DNA from: Spirochaeta isovalerica | GTDB lineage: Bacteria > Spirochaetota > Spirochaetia > DSM-2461 | Direction of reading: 5' to 3' | Assembly: GCF_014207565.1 (NCBI RefSeq) | Contig: NZ_JACHGJ010000002.1 | Span: 806,001-870,000, forward strand | Length of the DNA: 64,000 nucleotides | Shown: piece after piece, positions 1 through 9,038 of the stretch | How the letters are laid out: every line of letters begins with the position of its first letter | Numbering within the stretch: position 1 is the stretch's first letter | Notes under the pieces: generated by a model | The model's input: only the letters and a program-made list of their open reading frames with translations | Told to the model about the DNA's origin: nothing | The model's database searches: none | Translations under genes and position numbers: made by a program

Positions 1-717
1 TAGAAATCCCCGGATTCGTTTCCGTCCGGCGAGGTCCGTTTTCCCTTCATCAAGAATCCGATGGGACAGGCTTTCCGAAAGAGGCCCGGAGACTTCCTTC
101 AGTCTGTCGAGCCGGGAAGATATGAGAGGCGAGATCTCCTGCTGGATTTCTTCGGCTCTGACGTAAAGTCCGTTTCCCCGGTAGGTCTCCATCCTGCGGA
201 AAAGCGCCGCCAGTTCCTCGTCTTCGAGGAGATCCTGTATCGCCGTGGAAAAGCTCTCGGATCCCGCATTGGGGTTTTCCAGGAGATATTTGGCCGCCAT
301 CACTTTTCGGCCGAAGGGATCGAGTACTTTCAACTGGAGATTCCTGATTTCCACTATACGCAGCGGAAGCGCATCGAATACGAATTCGAGAGCTTCCTGA
401 TCGGCGGATTCCCTGTCGCCGTGGGTGGCGTTATAAATGAATCGGGCCGATAAGGCAAAGAGGCCCGCTATTAAGGTATAGCCTGCGAAATAAATGAAAA
501 CCGCGGAAGAAGCCGGTTTTCCGTAGGCTATGTAATATCCTCCCTGCAGACCCAGATAGGTAACGGGCCCGGCAGTCCAGGCGATCCGGAAAATGGCCGA
601 ACCCCACCGCTCTTTTCGGGCCGCGCCTTTGATCCGTCTCAGGAGACCCGCAGCGAGTCTGGAAGAGGGTGATTGCGATGGAGCTGAGTAAAAAGATCTG
701 TAATTCCGATCAGTCAA
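1..717 (-). CDS. Membrane-associated protein of unknown function (3' end outside window)
   Basis: An open frame of 239 codons runs off the left edge of the window, so the C terminus is missing. No ATG or GTG lies between the upstream in-frame stop and the TTG at 717, so I take that TTG as the start; the AAGG 11 bases before it is a weak ribosome binding site. The first 40 residues are basic and soluble. Two hydrophobic stretches follow, around residues 43-60 and 67-85, and then a long charged region rich in Glu, Leu and Arg that looks helical and cytoplasmic. I recognise no family. The frame has good coding character (balanced GC3, amphipathic helices), whereas the opposite-strand frame over 61-453 does not look like a protein. 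Confidence 0.6.
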   Translation of the reverse strand, partial: MTDRNYRSFYSAPSQSPSSRLAAGLLRRIKGAARKERWGSAIFRIAWTAGPVTYLGLQGGYYIAYGKPASSAVFIYFAGYTLIAGLFALSARFIYNATHGDRESADQEALEFVFDALPLRIVEIRNLQLKVLDPFGRKVMAAKYLLENPNAGSESFSTAIQDLLEDEELAALFRRMETYRGNGLYVRAEEIQQEISPLISSRLDRLKEVSGPLSESLSHRILDEGKTDLAGRKRIRGFL

Positions 718-826
718 AATATCATATACCTTATAACATTGTAATATTTTTTATCGGGAAGGTCATCCGCTGAGCTTAATTAAGCACTTTGTTGATAATA
801 GAAGATGAGAAATTGCCATACTCGTA

Positions 827-832
827 TATAAT
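827..832 (+). promoter_or_regulatory. -10 element of a predicted leaderless promoter for the adenylate cyclase
   Basis: A perfect TATAAT is followed by six bases (GTAAAT) and then the ATG at 839. Initiation seven bases after the -10 would start the mRNA on the start codon. No Shine-Dalgarno sequence precedes the ATG. The -35 region is weak, but TATAAT is preceded by an extended-10-like GTA. Six other genes in the window share this spacing. Confidence 0.6.
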
Positions 833-838
833 GTAAAT

Positions 839-2125
839 ATGAAAAATTCCCGTCTTTACCTGTTTACTTTCATCGGTATTCTCCTTTCTCTTATTATCGC
901 CGGCGCACTCGCAGCCCCGGTTATTATGAATTATGTCCGGAAAACATATGTGACTCTGCAGATTGATGTCAACATGCGTCAGGCAGACAATATGGCCAGA
1001 ATTCTGAGGAATCTGCTCGATCAGGGGGAATCTCCCGAAATGGTGATAGATAATCTTCAGGCCAGCGTGGAGGGTTCCGAGGTGGACCGCGGGTATCTGT
1101 GTATGATAGACAAGGGGGACGGACAACTTCTCTGTCATCCCGACCCCGGGATGATCGGGCAGTCCATAGCGCCTATGGGTCAGACTTTCAGCGATCTTCT
1201 GACCCCCTCGACGGGAGAAAAGCCATGGATCGACAGTATTCAGGGCGGCGCGGGAACCGGCGGGCTTCTCGTTTACCCCGACGGCACGGTGGAAATAGAT
1301 TACTTTACTCCTGTTCCGGGGACGGACTGGATTCTCTCCAGTCATGAAAACACCAAGAGGATTGAAGGCGAAATCGCCCTTATCCAATACACACTTCTGG
1401 CCGGTTTCGGAATTCTGGGACTATTAATTGCTTTTCCCGCTTCCTGGGCGGCACGGAGAGTCAGCCGCCGTTACGAAAGAACAATCGAGAAGGAACAGGC
1501 CCGGAGTGAAAATCTCCTTTTGAATGTTCTGCCCGCTCCTATAGCTGCCCGGCTGAAAGATGACGAAACTGCTATTGCCGATTCATACGATCAGGTGACA
1601 GTGCTTTTCGCCGATATCGTCGGTTTTACAAAGCTGACCAGAAATTCCGATCCCGCTAAAGTTCTCAAACTTTTAAACAGCCTCTTTTCAACCTTTGATG
1701 AAATGGCGAAATCCTATGGAATGGAAAAAATTAAAACCATCGGAGATGCCTGGATGGCCGCCTCGGGTCTGCCAGTGGCGGAAAGCCACAACCCCGGCGC
1801 CGTAGCGGAACTGGCCCTGGATATGCAGGATCATATGAAACGAACCTATCTGGATAAGAATAAGCCTTTTTATATCCGTATCGGGATTCATACGGGACCG
1901 GCAGCCGCGGGAGTGGTGGGGATCAGCAAATTCGCCTACGACCTCTGGGGCGAAACGGTGAACCTGGCGAGCCGTCTCGAATCGACCTGCGAAAAGGGGA
2001 AAATTCATGTGAGCGAGACATTCCGAAATGCTTCCGGAAGAGATTTCAACTATGAAGAGAGAGGTGAAATAGAGCTGAAGGGACTGGGGGCTCACAGAAC
2101 CTGGTATCTGACCGGCCGGAGCTGA
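839..2125 (+). CDS. Membrane-bound class III adenylate cyclase with extracytoplasmic sensor
   Basis: This protein makes cAMP from ATP in response to an external signal. The 428 residues comprise a membrane helix at about 6-28, an extracytoplasmic Cache-like region at 30-182, a second helix at about 185-204, a short signalling helix with the 'NVLP' linker at 229-232, and a class III catalytic domain at 250-420. The metal-binding aspartates D259 (in LFADIVGF) and D303 (in TIGDAW) are present. The purine-specifying pair is K299 and D368, which fits ATP rather than GTP. The transition-state pair is N375 and R379 (NLASR). All catalytic residues are therefore present and the enzyme should be active as a homodimer. 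It is monocistronic and convergent with the J-domain gene, with adjoining stop codons. No cAMP receptor gene is in the window. Confidence 0.9.
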   Translation: MKNSRLYLFTFIGILLSLIIAGALAAPVIMNYVRKTYVTLQIDVNMRQADNMARILRNLLDQGESPEMVIDNLQASVEGSEVDRGYLCMIDKGDGQLLCHPDPGMIGQSIAPMGQTFSDLLTPSTGEKPWIDSIQGGAGTGGLLVYPDGTVEIDYFTPVPGTDWILSSHENTKRIEGEIALIQYTLLAGFGILGLLIAFPASWAARRVSRRYERTIEKEQARSENLLLNVLPAPIAARLKDDETAIADSYDQVTVLFADIVGFTKLTRNSDPAKVLKLLNSLFSTFDEMAKSYGMEKIKTIGDAWMAASGLPVAESHNPGAVAELALDMQDHMKRTYLDKNKPFYIRIGIHTGPAAAGVVGISKFAYDLWGETVNLASRLESTCEKGKIHVSETFRNASGRDFNYEERGEIELKGLGAHRTWYLTGRS

Positions 2126-2809
2126 TTAAGCGAGACTCTGCAGATTTTTCAAAAAACAATAAGCGTTATTTATTTTTATAAATTCATCTTCTTTATCCAG
2201 GGTCAGTTCACTTCCCGTATCGGGATGATGGATTTTCGCCAGTTTTTTGAATTTGTTCCGAAGCATTTTGGCATCAAACCCCTGTGGCAGTCCCAGTATG
2301 CTGCGCGCTTCTTCCACTTTGTCCCATGAGTTCATCAGTTCCCAGGCTCCGCTGATAAAAGACTCGGCCTGCTCTCCCGTAACCGCATGGTAATTGTCGC
2401 TGTCCAGATAGAAATACCGGGCAGAAACATCATCCAGAGCTTTTTCTTCTTCCGGTTTGCTGTGGAAATCACAATAACTGCCTGTTGTTTCGCTGCGGCA
2501 GAAGTATCCTTCAGGATCGTAATGCCTGCAATACCCACTTTCCGGATAGGGCAGGAGAAAGGTTCTCATAAAATGGATATGAAGATAGAGTCCTTTGGAG
2601 GCGTACTTTTTCTGCATTGAGTAGAGAGTATGAAAAAGAAGGAAGTGAAGCTGGTAGAGTTCCAGCGCATCGGAAGGGATATTCTCCATTCCGTAAGCGA
2701 TGCGCATCAGTTCTGTTTCATAACAGGGCTTATGGAGGCGTGATAGAAACTCTTCAAGCGCTTCCATATTCAATTTCTTTTGTCTGTCTGTAAAATCCAT
2801 CTCTACCAT
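2126..2809 (-). CDS. Protein with C-terminal DnaJ-like domain and a central cysteine cluster
   Basis: The last 60 or so residues of this 227-residue protein form a J domain: the 'ARSILGLP' helix, a basic helix, the HPD motif at 195-197 and a final helix. It should therefore stimulate an Hsp70 (DnaK) ATPase. The N-terminal 165 residues match no family I know. They contain C94, H96, C104, C113 and H116, a spacing that could bind a metal. A J domain at the C terminus rather than the N terminus is less usual. A second Met at residue 4 is an alternative start; neither has a strong ribosome binding site. Its client is unknown. The gene is divergent from the GGDEF gene. Confidence 0.7.
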   Translation of the reverse strand: MVEMDFTDRQKKLNMEALEEFLSRLHKPCYETELMRIAYGMENIPSDALELYQLHFLLFHTLYSMQKKYASKGLYLHIHFMRTFLLPYPESGYCRHYDPEGYFCRSETTGSYCDFHSKPEEEKALDDVSARYFYLDSDNYHAVTGEQAESFISGAWELMNSWDKVEEARSILGLPQGFDAKMLRNKFKKLAKIHHPDTGSELTLDKEDEFIKINNAYCFLKNLQSLA

Positions 2810-2959
2810 CCCAGCTTATTGCACGGTCAGTTTTGTCTTCTCTTATAACATTAACGGAAATTGAAGAGTGGTTGTATCGGGAAAACAACTGAATTTTTAT
2901 TTCACCTCTTATATGATTACAATTATATTTAATGCAAAGCATGAGAGGTTTTCGGCGCT

Positions 2960-4549
2960 TTGACGAAAAAATGGATTTTAAAACCTTTTTTTCTCTCTTT
3001 CATATCACTTACAATCGTTCTTTTTCTGGTTTTTCAACTCATGTTCCAGAACAACTATTCCCGGAAGATCGATGAAATCAAAATCAATGAAGAAGCCCGG
3101 GTTTCCACGGTAAAAAGATATATAGAGGAGTCGCTTGTTCAGGTTTATGCCGATTTGGCTTTTATTAATGATATGATCGTTCGGCATATGGAAAATCCTG
3201 ATAGAAAGAACATGTCCAACCTGGAAGAGAACCTGGTGTCCTTCAGCATCCACAAAGGAATTTACGATCAGATCCGCTATATCGATAAGAGGGGAAATGA
3301 AGTAATCCGGATAAGCAAAACCGATTCCGGTGCGTCTATAATTTCCGGCGATAAACTTCAGAACAAGAAGCACAGGACCTATTTTACATCTACCATAGCT
3401 CTGGAAAAAGGAATGGTCTTCATTTCTCCTCTCGATTTAAATATGGAGAATGATGTAGTTGAGACGCCCCATAAACCGGTGATAAGGTTTGCCGTCCCCT
3501 CAATCGACTCGAATGGTGCAACTTTGGGGATTGTTGTCGTCAATTTTCTGGCTCAGTCCATCTTTAACCGTCTACCGGATATGCGCAGCAAAACGGAGTG
3601 CTGCGGCAATATGCTGCTAAACCGGGACGGCTACTGGCTCTATTCCGAGCGTTTTTCCGATTATACCTACAGTTTCATGTTTCCCGAACAGGAACAGATC
3701 AGAATATATGATTTTTTCCCCGATGAGGCTGAAGAGATATATACAGCGGATCAGGGCGTTGTGTCGACGGGAAAGGGGATCTTTCTGTGGAACTCCATTT
3801 CCCCCGAAAATGTCCCCGGCGGATTTTCAGATCTCAAAGACTCAGGGATGTTAAAAACAGCAGAGGACTTGTACTGGAAAAATATCAGTCATATCAACCA
3901 GGGTTTCCTTGACGAAATCCGCAGTGAAACGATCGGTGATGTTTTTTCCAATTTCCTCTTTATTCTAATCATGAATCTCGTCATTTCCCTGTTGATAGCC
4001 TATCTGTTCTACCGGAACCGCTCACAGAAAGTTCATATGCAGCATCTGGCGACAATCGATACGCTAACGGGTCTAATGAATCGACAGTTCTTTCTGGAGA
4101 TGGCTGCGAAATCTCTCGGTCTTGTCTCGAGGAACAGCGAAATGGCGGCCTTGCTTTTTATGGATCTGGATGGGTTTAAACCCATTAATGATACCTACGG
4201 CCACGATGCAGGAGACTACGTATTGAAAGAAGTGGCCTCTCAGTTGACCACAACTCTGAGGCAGTCCGACCTTTCCGCCCGTTTCGGCGGAGATGAGTTC
4301 ACCATGCTGCTTTTAAATCTGAAAACGAAAGAAGATATCAATCTGATCGTTTCCAAAGTGCGATCGGGGCTGGAAGGGTCTCTTTACTTCCGGAACAAGA
4401 AATTCTCAATCGGCTGTTCAATAGGCTGTGCATTTTACCCGGAAGACGGTGAAACAATCCAGAAACTGATCGAAAGGGCTGATATGAAAATGTATGAAGA
4501 TAAGAGGAAGAGAAAAAGTTTCAGTTGGGAACCGGGAGAAGAGCGGTAG
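2960..4549 (+). CDS. Membrane diguanylate cyclase (Cache-like sensor plus GGDEF)
   Basis: The protein should convert two GTP to cyclic di-GMP. Its 529 residues have a membrane helix at about 10-28, a long extracytoplasmic sensor region (30-330), a second helix at about 334-353 and a GGDEF domain at 365-520. The active site GGDEF at 443-447 is intact. R434-Q-S-D437, five residues upstream, matches the RxxD product-inhibition site, so feedback inhibition is expected. The start is a TTG preceded by AGAGG about ten bases upstream; no good ATG fits the hydrophobic N terminus better. It stands alone, so its signal and target are unknown. Confidence 0.9.
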   Translation: MTKKWILKPFFLSFISLTIVLFLVFQLMFQNNYSRKIDEIKINEEARVSTVKRYIEESLVQVYADLAFINDMIVRHMENPDRKNMSNLEENLVSFSIHKGIYDQIRYIDKRGNEVIRISKTDSGASIISGDKLQNKKHRTYFTSTIALEKGMVFISPLDLNMENDVVETPHKPVIRFAVPSIDSNGATLGIVVVNFLAQSIFNRLPDMRSKTECCGNMLLNRDGYWLYSERFSDYTYSFMFPEQEQIRIYDFFPDEAEEIYTADQGVVSTGKGIFLWNSISPENVPGGFSDLKDSGMLKTAEDLYWKNISHINQGFLDEIRSETIGDVFSNFLFILIMNLVISLLIAYLFYRNRSQKVHMQHLATIDTLTGLMNRQFFLEMAAKSLGLVSRNSEMAALLFMDLDGFKPINDTYGHDAGDYVLKEVASQLTTTLRQSDLSARFGGDEFTMLLLNLKTKEDINLIVSKVRSGLEGSLYFRNKKFSIGCSIGCAFYPEDGETIQKLIERADMKMYEDKRKRKSFSWEPGEER

Positions 4550-4557
4550 CCGCGAAT

Positions 4558-4588
4558 AGTCCCGCGATAAATATCCCGGGACTTTCCA
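4558..4588 (+). terminator. Rho-independent terminator after the GGDEF gene
   Basis: A 7-bp stem (AGTCCCG/CGGGACT) with a 12-base loop is followed by TTT on the + strand. It lies between the convergent GGDEF and znuA genes. The short T-run makes it only moderately convincing. Confidence 0.5.
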
Positions 4589-4597
4589 TCACTTCCT

Positions 4598-5590
4598 TCA
4601 GTTCTCCGATCTCAATCCTTTGGCAATCTGGTTCACGTTGTATTCGAAATAACCCAGATAGGTGTCGCCGGTCTCTCCGGGAGCGGCAAGCGATCCGGTC
4701 ATAATTGTCAGAAGTTCGACCGGGTGGTCCGATTCTTCAACCAGGACGGCTCCCAGTTTTTTTATTGAGTCACCTGCCGTATTACCGATAAAAACGGCTT
4801 TGATCTGATATTCATTGACTTCCTCGATCAGCCGGGAAAAATCCTTTGCCGAAACCTCTCCATTTGTAGAAAAACTCGGAACAAGGGCTCCGAAATCTTC
4901 GAATCCGTAATCTCTGGCGAAATAACCGAACAGACTGTGATCGCTGACCAGTTTTCTGTCCTTTTCATCAATGGCTGATAAAATCTCTCTGGCTCTGGAA
5001 TCGAGATCCAGAAGTTTTTTCCTGTAGTTTTCAGCATTGGCTTGGTAAGCCGTCCGATTGGCAGGATCCAGTTCTGAAAGGGCATCGCTGATAACTTCAG
5101 TCCATGTCAGGACGTTGAGAAGGCTTGTCCAGGTATGGGGATCCTGATCGTGATGATGATCGTCACCTTCATCGTGATCCGCTTCATCATCATGATCTTC
5201 CAAATCGTGGTGCTCACCTTCCTCTTCAAAAGCCAGTGGCTCAATTCTCGAGGAGACTTCGACCACCTTCCCTTTTGAGACATTTTTCAGGGAATCGAGA
5301 AGGGCTTCCTCCAGGCCGAGACCACTCACCAGAAGCAGATCGGCCTTTTCGACCATGGCCATTTCGCGGGGAGTAGGCTGGTAGTTGTGAGGATTTCCGC
5401 CCTGAGGGATAAGCCCTTTTACCGTTATATGATCACCGGCAATGTTTTTAACTACATCGGTGATGATGCTCGTAGTCGTGATAACTGTCAAACCGTCGTT
5501 GTTTTCACTGGCTCCTGAAGCGGTTAGACCCGCAGAAATAAAAGCTAATAGAAAAAGAGCCGTAGTTGCTGATTTTTTGATTCTTGACAT
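4598..5590 (-). CDS. znuA: Zinc ABC transporter substrate-binding protein
   Basis: This is a cluster A-I metal-binding protein of the ZnuA type that captures zinc outside the inner membrane. The 330 residues begin with a signal peptide ending near residue 27. A His/Asp-rich loop at about 125-150, with runs such as HHDLEDHDDE and DDHHHD, is the zinc-loading loop typical of ZnuA rather than manganese MntA/PsaA. Expected metal-ligand histidines lie in GNPHNYQPTP and SDHSLFGYF. A clear ribosome binding site (TGGAGG) precedes the ATG. It is the second gene after zur and has a perfect Zur-type palindrome just upstream. No permease (ZnuB) or ATPase (ZnuC) gene is adjacent, so those must be encoded elsewhere. 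Confidence 0.92.
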   Translation of the reverse strand: MSRIKKSATTALFLLAFISAGLTASGASENNDGLTVITTTSIITDVVKNIAGDHITVKGLIPQGGNPHNYQPTPREMAMVEKADLLLVSGLGLEEALLDSLKNVSKGKVVEVSSRIEPLAFEEEGEHHDLEDHDDEADHDEGDDHHHDQDPHTWTSLLNVLTWTEVISDALSELDPANRTAYQANAENYRKKLLDLDSRAREILSAIDEKDRKLVSDHSLFGYFARDYGFEDFGALVPSFSTNGEVSAKDFSRLIEEVNEYQIKAVFIGNTAGDSIKKLGAVLVEESDHPVELLTIMTGSLAAPGETGDTYLGYFEYNVNQIAKGLRSEN

Positions 5591-5607
5591 ATAACCTCCA
5601 AATTATG

Positions 5608-5622
5608 TGCAAATGATTTGCA
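5608..5622 (-). promoter_or_regulatory. Zur-type operator upstream of znuA
   Basis: TGCAAATGATTTGCA is a perfect 7-1-7 inverted repeat. It lies in the 48-base gap between zur and znuA, immediately upstream of the znuA ribosome binding site. The same sequence with one changed base occurs upstream of zur, so it is probably the operator of the Fur-family protein encoded here. Confidence 0.8.
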
Positions 5623-5638
5623 ATTCAGTCTAAAAAAA

Positions 5639-6010
5639 TTACTGACAGGTGCTGCAGAGCCCTGTAAGCGTAATGGTATGGTTTTCCACAAGGAAGCCGT
5701 CGATTTTCTTTTCAAATACCATACTGTCTTTAAAAGGACAAAGCGGCATAGGGAAAAAACGGTGGCATTTCCGGCAGTGCATATAATGAGTATGCTCTGT
5801 CCGGGCCTTTATGTAATAACGTTCCATCCCCCGCTCATCGCAGGAAAAAACGAAAGAGGAGATATAATGCCCCTCTTCCAGATACTGCAAACCGCGGTAA
5901 ACTGTTGCCAGATCCATTTCGTTGCCGGTTTCACGGTGGATTTGAGATGCATTCAGGGGCGATGAGGACTCGCTGATGCAATTGTAAATCTTTTTCCGCT
6001 TACTGGTCAT
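5639..6010 (-). CDS. zur: Fur-family regulator, probably the zinc regulator Zur
   Basis: The 123 residues form a short Fur-family repressor. A winged helix occupies residues 1-75, with recognition helix around DLATVYRGLQYL. A dimerisation and metal-binding domain follows, with CxxC pairs in CRKCH and CSTCQ (the structural zinc site) and histidines in EHTHYMHC. Assignment as Zur rather than Fur or PerR rests on the operon with znuA and on the paired palindromes that flank it. The start is the ATG at 6010. It has no Shine-Dalgarno sequence and sits six bases after a -10 hexamer, so the message is predicted to be leaderless. Confidence 0.85.
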   Translation of the reverse strand: MTSKRKKIYNCISESSSPLNASQIHRETGNEMDLATVYRGLQYLEEGHYISSFVFSCDERGMERYYIKARTEHTHYMHCRKCHRFFPMPLCPFKDSMVFEKKIDGFLVENHTITLTGLCSTCQ

Positions 6011-6016
6011 GTGCCA

Positions 6017-6045
6017 AAGATAAGATTGATTACTGATAAGGTCAA
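6017..6045 (-). promoter_or_regulatory. Predicted leaderless promoter of zur
   Basis: Read leftward, TTGACC (6045 to 6040), a 17-base spacer and TATCTT (6022 to 6017) form a good sigma-70 promoter. TATCTT ends six bases before the ATG at 6010, so transcription should begin on the start codon. Confidence 0.65.
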
Positions 6046-6052
6046 TAAGAAA

Positions 6053-6067
6053 TGCAATTGATTTGCA
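6053..6067 (-). promoter_or_regulatory. Second Zur-type operator, upstream of zur
   Basis: TGCAATTGATTTGCA differs by one base from the perfect palindrome before znuA. It lies just upstream of the zur -35 element, in the intergenic region shared with the divergent chemoreceptor gene. It could serve zur autoregulation or the divergent promoter. Confidence 0.75.
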
Positions 6068-6137
6068 AAATAGTGTTAATTTATGAATTTGCTTTCCCTA
6101 TGTGCATATACTAAAAATAAAGTATTAGGAGTATGCC

Positions 6138-8039
6138 GTGAACCTTCAGAAAAAGACGATAAGTCTGACTTTGGTTATTTTTATTCTCGGACTGTCTGTA
6201 TACATCATATCCAACGTCATAATCTACAACAGCCTTCAGAAGCAGCTCGTAGCGGAAGCCGCGGAAAAGATTCATGTCTTTTACAACGAGGCAATGAATA
6301 ATAAAGTCGATGTGTGGCAGACAAATGTTATCCAGATTGCCCAGAACCCGGCAGTTGTCCAGGGAATGATAAGTCATGACCGTGAACTGATTCACAAAGC
6401 CATGTCCCAGCTCGGTGCAACCTATAAAGAATTCACGCCCTATAGAAACGTCAATGTGCATATCGTCGATGCTGATTTGAGTTCCTACTATAAGAACTGG
6501 AATTTCGAATCCTATGGAGAGTCTCTGGATCATTCCGAGGGATATGCCAGAATCAAAAAAGAGAAGATCGCTCTGTCCCGCATGGAGATGTCAGAAAAGG
6601 GCCTTCGTCTTAAAGGTTTATTCCCCATTCTCGATGGCGAAGAGTTGCTGGGAGTTGCCAATTTTGAAGGCGGCCTCAATTCGTTTACCAGAGCTCTGGC
6701 TCCCAACGATATCGAATTCCTTTATTTCATGGATGCGGAAGATGTCAGCATTTCTCCTTCCCTGGCTGGGAACCTTAAACTGGCTGATTTTATTCTGAGT
6801 CAGTCGGAAGTCAATGAGGATTTTCTCAATTATGTCACTGAAAATGATATCGTTACGCGGATAGGCGGTCAGCATTATCTTCTCGATGAGGAATTTCTTT
6901 TTGTAGCGGGACATTTTACCAACTTCGCCGATAGGGAAACAGGCTTCTATCTGCTGGGGATGAAAACTGATATTGCTCTGCGGGAGCTTTACAGAGTCCG
7001 CTCTGTAAACCTGACGGCAGGTGGCTTTTTTATCGCCATATTTTTTGCTTTTCTGCTGACGGTCATCATTTTTCAGAACCGGACGATTGTCAAGCCGGTG
7101 GCCGGGCTGGAAGCTCTCAGCAAGCAGATTGCAGAAGGAGATCTCACAAAAGATTTCCGATACAATTCCCGCGATGAAATCGGCAGTCTGAGCCGGGCCA
7201 TGACAAATATTACCATGCGGCTCTCTGACACGGTCAATTCGGTAATCGCCAGCTCCAGACAGGTTTCTTCCTCCAGTAACGAACTTGCCATAGCCAATCA
7301 GGATCTTTCCTCGCGAACCGAGGGGCAGGCCAGCGCTCTTGAGGAGACCTCAGCTTCTATCGACGAATTGGCAGTATCCATCAGATCCAATGCGGATAAT
7401 ACCCAGGCGGCAAACAAGCTCAGTTCCGAAGCCACTTCCAAAACGGAAAAGGGAACGGCAGCCGTTAACGAGATGGAACAGGCTATGATTACTATCAATG
7501 AGTCCAGTAGCCGCATAACCGATATTATAGAAGTCATTAACAATATTGCTTTCCAGACCAATTTACTTGCTTTGAATGCCTCAATAGAAGCCGCGAGGGC
7601 CGGGGAACAGGGCAAAGGTTTTGCCGTTGTGGCTGTAGAAGTCAGGAAACTGGCTAAAAGATCGGATAAGGCTGCGGGCGAAATTGCCCGGATTATTAAA
7701 GCCAGTAACGAGAAGGTGGAGGAAGGCGTTGGTATAGCCCGTGATGTCGTAGCTGTTCTCGATGAGATTAAAGAAGCATCCAAAAAAGTGGATCTTCTGA
7801 TTCAGGAAATTTCGGAAACCTCTCAGCGTCAGCTGATCAGTGTCGATGAAATCAATCAGACTCTACAGACACTGGATGAAAATACACAGAAAAATGCGGC
7901 CATGGTGGAAGAAGCCGCGGCTGCTACGGAAGAGCTATCCGGTCAGGCCGAAGAGCTTTACCATCGCATTCAGTATTTCAAAACCAGAGAAGAATCAGGC
8001 GATGAAGTAATGGCCTATCTACCCGAATCCACTGACTGA
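6138..8039 (+). CDS. Methyl-accepting chemotaxis protein
   Basis: This is a transmembrane chemoreceptor of 633 residues. It has a membrane helix at about 7-28, an extracytoplasmic Cache-like sensor at 30-290, a second helix at about 295-315, a HAMP domain at 315-368 and a long coiled-coil signalling domain. The highly conserved hairpin tip ([20 protein letters not shown] followed by [15 protein letters not shown]) is intact, so it should couple to CheA/CheW. No C-terminal CheR-tethering pentapeptide is seen. The start is GTG at 6138 with TAGGAG six bases upstream. It is monocistronic and divergent from zur. The ligand is not evident. Confidence 0.95.
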   Translation: MNLQKKTISLTLVIFILGLSVYIISNVIIYNSLQKQLVAEAAEKIHVFYNEAMNNKVDVWQTNVIQIAQNPAVVQGMISHDRELIHKAMSQLGATYKEFTPYRNVNVHIVDADLSSYYKNWNFESYGESLDHSEGYARIKKEKIALSRMEMSEKGLRLKGLFPILDGEELLGVANFEGGLNSFTRALAPNDIEFLYFMDAEDVSISPSLAGNLKLADFILSQSEVNEDFLNYVTENDIVTRIGGQHYLLDEEFLFVAGHFTNFADRETGFYLLGMKTDIALRELYRVRSVNLTAGGFFIAIFFAFLLTVIIFQNRTIVKPVAGLEALSKQIAEGDLTKDFRYNSRDEIGSLSRAMTNITMRLSDTVNSVIASSRQVSSSSNELAIANQDLSSRTEGQASALEETSASIDELAVSIRSNADNTQAANKLSSEATSKTEKGTAAVNEMEQAMITINESSSRITDIIEVINNIAFQTNLLALNASIEAARAGEQGKGFAVVAVEVRKLAKRSDKAAGEIARIIKASNEKVEEGVGIARDVVAVLDEIKEASKKVDLLIQEISETSQRQLISVDEINQTLQTLDENTQKNAAMVEEAAAATEELSGQAEELYHRIQYFKTREESGDEVMAYLPESTD

Positions 8040-8076
8040 TAGCGAATTCCTTAGGCCCTCTTTTCTGATTTTTTGA

Positions 8077-8082
8077 TATACT
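8077..8082 (+). promoter_or_regulatory. -10 element of a predicted leaderless promoter for the AraC-family gene
   Basis: TATACT is followed by six bases (TGTTTT) and the ATG at 8089, with no ribosome binding site. The -35 region is weak. Confidence 0.5.
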
Positions 8083-8088
8083 TGTTTT

Positions 8089-9021
8089 ATGATCTCCTAT
8101 AAAACGCGTATAAACAGAGTTCTCGATTATATGGAAAAAAATCTCGGTTCAGATTTATCTCTCGATAAGCTGGCCGGAATTGCCTGTTTTTCTCCCTATC
8201 ATTTTCACCGCATTTTTTACAGCCAGACAGGTGAAAGGCCTATTGAACTGCTGCAGCGCTTGAGGCTGGAAAAGGCAGCCACGCTTCTCGCCGTAAGACC
8301 GGACAGGAAAATCATCGATATTGCGATGGATTGCGGATTTTCCAACGCGGCATCATTTTCCCGGGCTTTCAGACAGAAATTCGGAGAGACGCCCACCAGG
8401 TGGCGGTCAGCTAATGTCATAAATAGCAATTTGAGCACACATTCGAGCAACATCGGTAAAGAGATTAAGCCATGGACCCCTTATATTGAATACCGTCAGG
8501 GGGTGCAACTCTGGCGGATGCGCAATGAAAATAGAGAGCGGAAAGTGGAAGTGAAGGAAATCGGTTCCCGTAAACTGGCCTATATCAGGTATACCGGGCC
8601 CTATAAGGGGGATGGCAATCTGTTTCAGCGTCTCTGGACGGAACTGTATACCTGTGCAGGGGCTCGGGATGTTGTTGAAGAGGACAGTGAATATCTTGCT
8701 ATCTACCACGATAATCCCGATCTGACTGATGACGGTAAACTCCGGGTCACTCTGGGGATCTCCACGGGATCTGATTTCGAAGGAGATGAAGTTCTGGGCG
8801 TTCTCCCTTTTGAGGGCGGAAAGACAGCCATGGCTCATTTCAGGCTGAATTCCCGGGAATACCAGGAAGCCTGGGATTGGGTTTACTGTCAATGGCTGCC
8901 GATCAGCGGTTATGTTCCAGACGACCGGCCTGCTTATGAACTCTTCCCGAAAGATGATGAAAAAGGGGAGGATGGCAGGTATGCTGTAATCATATGCGTT
9001 CCCGTCAGGGCTGCCTCCTGA
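8089..9021 (+). CDS. AraC-family regulator with GyrI-like ligand-binding domain
   Basis: The N-terminal 105 residues carry the two helix-turn-helix motifs of AraC/XylS regulators, including the 'GFSNAASFSRAFRQKFGETP' signature. Residues 150-310 form a GyrI-like (SOUL-type, AraE_C) domain of the kind that binds small hydrophobic drugs or metabolites in Rob, BmrR and SbmC. The architecture is like Rob, an activator of stress or efflux genes. It is followed 17 bases later by trmO, with a new strong ribosome binding site, so the genes may be cotranscribed without sharing a function. The target is unknown. Confidence 0.88.
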   Translation: MISYKTRINRVLDYMEKNLGSDLSLDKLAGIACFSPYHFHRIFYSQTGERPIELLQRLRLEKAATLLAVRPDRKIIDIAMDCGFSNAASFSRAFRQKFGETPTRWRSANVINSNLSTHSSNIGKEIKPWTPYIEYRQGVQLWRMRNENRERKVEVKEIGSRKLAYIRYTGPYKGDGNLFQRLWTELYTCAGARDVVEEDSEYLAIYHDNPDLTDDGKLRVTLGISTGSDFEGDEVLGVLPFEGGKTAMAHFRLNSREYQEAWDWVYCQWLPISGYVPDDRPAYELFPKDDEKGEDGRYAVIICVPVRAAS

Positions 9022-9038
9022 AAATCAGGAGGATAAAA

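Noticed and set aside
61-453. 130-residue open frame on the + strand at the left edge
   Set aside because: The opposite strand has a longer, more protein-like frame that continues past the window edge.
4598-5590. Reading of the ABC binding protein as a manganese receptor
   Set aside because: The long His/Asp-rich loop and the adjacent Fur-family gene with its own palindromes favour zinc.
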